DNA of 64,000 nt from Paenibacillus sp. 19GGS1-52 (GTDB lineage Bacteria > Bacillota > Bacilli > Paenibacillales > Paenibacillaceae), in contig NZ_CP059724.1 of assembly GCF_022369515.1 (NCBI RefSeq), forward strand, positions 6,386,001 to 6,450,000, read 5' to 3'. The notes under the pieces are model-generated. The model had not been told where the DNA came from. It was given only the letters and a program-made list of their open reading frames with translations, and made no database searches. Shown piece after piece: positions 61,983-64,000 of the stretch. The position numbers and the translations under genes were made by a program. How positions within the stretch are numbered: the first letter of the stretch is position 1; each line of letters starts with the position of its first letter.

Positions 61983-62393
61983 TTAAGGGCAGGCACACTT
62001 CGGTGATAACCTGGTATCAACCTCCTGCCCGCTATCACTTTGCTCCTGTTCGTGCAGTATGGCTGCCATGCGCTGCTCTAAATTCAGCTTAATCTGATTC
62101 AGCTGCAGGAGCTGCTTTTCAATATCGGCAAGCTTAGTCTGGTATAACGGCATCACTTCCGCACAGAAGGCCTCCTTGTTCTTCAGGACACAGTGCAGGA
62201 AGCCAGCAATCTGCTCCGTGGACAGACCCAGATTTAAATATAGCTTGATCGTTTCCACCGTTTCGACTGCAAGCGGTGAGTACGTTCGGTAGCCATTGGC
62301 TTGACGAATCGGTGTAATCAATCCCTGACTCTCATAATATCGCAATGAACGGACGCTCACGCCCGTTTGCACTGCAAGCTCACCTATTTTCAT
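61983..62393 (-). CDS. MerR-family regulator with C-terminal cysteines
   Basis: This 136-residue regulator has the MerR winged helix MKIGELAVQTGVSVRSLRYY and GYRTYSP..VETIKLYLNLG, a dimerisation helix (about 85-115) and a tail ending KCACP. Cysteines also occur in GFLHCVLKNKEAFCAEV. These are candidates for thiol or metal sensing. It is upstream of a thioredoxin gene and likely regulates it. ATG 62393 has GGGGAG upstream; an ATG seven codons earlier does not. Confidence 0.88.
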   Translation of the reverse strand: MKIGELAVQTGVSVRSLRYYESQGLITPIRQANGYRTYSPLAVETVETIKLYLNLGLSTEQIAGFLHCVLKNKEAFCAEVMPLYQTKLADIEKQLLQLNQIKLNLEQRMAAILHEQEQSDSGQEVDTRLSPKCACP

Positions 62394-62489
62394 GGCATTC
62401 TCCCCGGGGTTCATGAGAAATGGTTTACAGCCAGTATAAACCCTGACACCAGTGAGAGGGTCAACACTTTTCTTCCAGAGTATCCACCT

Positions 62490-63683
62490 TTATTCAGCTG
62501 CTGTACCCGAGGCCCCATACTCTTCAATATTCAGTATCACCTCGTAGGTAACCGGAAGCGTGCTGAAAGTTTGATCCCAATCTTCCTTGACCTTTTGCCA
62601 TACAGCAGGATGCTGGATATGCAGGCTGGTCCCAAATCCACCGACGTCTGCATGCAGCTCATGCTGCATTTTTTCCACAGTAGCTTTAACAATTTGTATC
62701 AGCTGTTTTTGCAGCGCTATTTCATCCTTCTTCACATAAGCTTCGTCCAATTTCACCTGACTTGCGGAGAAGGTCTCCGCAAATCTCCCTCTAGACTCTA
62801 TTTTAACGTGAAAAGAGATCTGCTCTCCCTCCACCTTAGCTTTGATTGTACTGCTTGCAGATTTGACCTCATACGTAATTAGTCTGCCATTATCGGGATC
62901 GTAGGTCTTGAGCACACCGCCTTTCCCTTTGCCTGTCAGCCAGACTGCACCTTCCAGTTCCGACTCATCCAGAAAACCGCTTAGCTTTCCAGTCTTGCCA
63001 TCAATAATCCCTGCTCCCGCAAATTTCGGTTCCTTACCGGCAGCAACTACATTTTGCACCATAAAGCTTGTCTTTCCGTGCAATGGACCCGCTGCTTTAG
63101 CAATAGATACCGGCTCCCATATTCTCATATTCCGGTCACGGTTATTAAAGATACCTTTAATGACAAATGATGGGACTTGGCCTGGCAATGCATCCTTGAG
63201 AACATCTCTGGCTTCCCCCTTGCTGACCAGCAGCATAACACTGGGACGAATATCATTATCGCGACTGAAAAAGTCTATTAACTCCGTAAGCTTCGTTGAA
63301 CGCGCCAGCTTCTCTCCAATCACAATGATCTTTAGGTGATTCCCACTCGGCGGACGGTTGGTTCGCAGCGAAAGCTCACGCATGGCCTCAAAGATGGAGT
63401 CTCCTGTTTCAGTCATATTATTGAAATTTTTGGATTGTAAGCTGCTCGTTTTGGCACTTGAGGCGGGTTGAGGAATAACAAACTGGTATGTGCAAGATAT
63501 TTTATTGCTCTTCGGATAACTACCACCCTCACGTTCAAATTCAGCTTCAGTTCCGGTCTCATCCGCACTGTCTAGAGCAACGCCTACCTCCATATTCAAA
63601 TCCTCAATCGGCGAACTGCTCCAGCAGCCACAGAGTAGCAAACACTGGGCAAGCATCACTATAACTACGCTCCCACGCTTCAT
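62490..63683 (-). CDS. Ger(x)C germination lipoprotein of a second ger locus
   Basis: This 397-residue lipoprotein has a lipobox LLCGC (LLLCGCWSS) and the Ger(x)C pattern: VGVALDSADETG, IFEAMRELSLRTNRPPSGNH, FAGAGIIDGKTGKLSGFL, MQHELHADVGGFG. It is the C subunit of a GerA-type spore germinant receptor. Its start overlaps the end of the preceding GerAB-type gene by 4 bp. The locus extends past the window. Confidence 0.93.
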   Translation of the reverse strand: MKRGSVVIVMLAQCLLLCGCWSSSPIEDLNMEVGVALDSADETGTEAEFEREGGSYPKSNKISCTYQFVIPQPASSAKTSSLQSKNFNNMTETGDSIFEAMRELSLRTNRPPSGNHLKIIVIGEKLARSTKLTELIDFFSRDNDIRPSVMLLVSKGEARDVLKDALPGQVPSFVIKGIFNNRDRNMRIWEPVSIAKAAGPLHGKTSFMVQNVVAAGKEPKFAGAGIIDGKTGKLSGFLDESELEGAVWLTGKGKGGVLKTYDPDNGRLITYEVKSASSTIKAKVEGEQISFHVKIESRGRFAETFSASQVKLDEAYVKKDEIALQKQLIQIVKATVEKMQHELHADVGGFGTSLHIQHPAVWQKVKEDWDQTFSTLPVTYEVILNIEEYGASGTAAE

Positions 63684-64000
63684 GAATGGACTCTCCTAAA
63701 ATGCGCGATGATCAGCAGCAGCAGTGGCAGAAGCCCGAATAAACCTAGCGCCCAATTCCCTAGCCCCGTCCCAAAGGCGAATAACCCATTAAGGTTAGGT
63801 GGAACCTCGGCAACGACATAGACTAGCGGCAGCAGGACAAATAGGCAATAATGAAACTTCTTGTTCAGGATTTGGGATAACCCTAGGGCCGCACCATAAA
63901 AAACAATACAAAACGTACAAAAAATCTGCATAATCCAAATCGCCAGCAGCAGCGATTCAAACCGTTCGAAGATGAGATATTCCACCTCAAAGCTGCGTAT
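63680..64000 (-). CDS. GerAB-type germination permease, C-terminal part (runs off window)
   Basis: The frame is open to the window edge and reads IRSFEVEYLIFERFESLLLA, then IWIMQIFCTFCIVFYGAAL and further helices ending FGLLPLLLLIIAHFRRVHS. The ERFES..WIMQIFCTF pattern and the following Ger(x)C gene identify it as the end of a GerAB-type permease (about the last 106 residues). It is a different copy from the one at 45574-46680. Confidence 0.85.
   Translation of the reverse strand: MRSFEVEYLIFERFESLLLAIWIMQIFCTFCIVFYGAALGLSQILNKKFHYCLFVLLPLVYVVAEVPPNLNGLFAFGTGLGNWALGLFGLLPLLLLIIAHFRRVHS

Overview
This 64 kb window looks like an ordinary chromosomal stretch of a Gram-positive, endospore-forming, rod-type Firmicute, most likely a Paenibacillus. 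The reasons are: strong AGGAGG-type ribosome sites with frequent GTG and TTG starts; two separate ger (spore germinant receptor) loci; a sporulation-type orphan histidine kinase; EcsAB, SipS-type signal peptidase, bacilliredoxin, YneF, LipL and YkcB/YkcC-like proteins typical of Bacilli; and a secreted GH5-CBM3 cellulase. The genus is inferred from gene content. I see no rRNA, tRNA, CRISPR array, prophage or insertion sequence.

Layout. 1-4.2 kb: end-of-window ddl, an amidase-domain protein and divergent aconitase acnA. 4.2-9.8 kb: a hairpin-repeat intergenic region, secreted cellulase, IclR regulator, a membrane-anchored hydrolase and a DUF2935-superoxide dismutase fusion. 9.8-17 kb: folE, yneF, ogt-queG, signal peptidase, an acetyltransferase, a second superoxide dismutase (sodA), mutY-acpS, and a second hairpin-repeat region. 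17.4-30.9 kb: hydrolase, nadE, bacilliredoxin, orphan kinase, HI0933-type flavoprotein, an ECF sigma/anti-sigma pair, ecsAB, an MFS exporter divergent from a MarR regulator, an acetyltransferase and free-methionine sulfoxide reductase. 31-39.4 kb: the glycogen genes glgC-glgD-glgP divergent from a two-component system, then a 66-bp tandem repeat in front of a miniature flavoprotein. 39.5-44 kb: galU with a GT2 and a GT39 glycosyltransferase, probably for cell-envelope glycosylation. 44-50 kb: an APH-type kinase, a small hydrolase and a four-gene gerA operon. 50-56 kb: DUF2569, an alkyltransferase-like (ATL) protein, DUF1361, a SulP-ArsR pair and a phospholipase-D-like protein. 56-61.6 kb: a MarR-nitroreductase-monooxygenase-aminotransferase run divergent from an omega-amidase-like hydrolase, then LipL and a CHAD protein. 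61.6-64 kb: thioredoxin with a cysteine-bearing MerR regulator, and the end of a second ger operon.

Themes. Oxidative and electrophile stress recurs: two SODs, bacilliredoxin, fRMsr, MerR-thioredoxin, MarR-nitroreductase and DNA repair by mutY, ogt and ATL. Carbon storage and envelope sugar chemistry are close together (glgCDP, galU with glycosyltransferases). No single novel defence or metabolic island stands out. The most unusual items are the dispersed hairpin repeats, the 66-bp tandem repeat with the miniature flavoprotein, the DUF2935-SOD fusion, the Trp-for-Cys ATL protein, and the electrophile-type operon joined to methionine-salvage-like genes.
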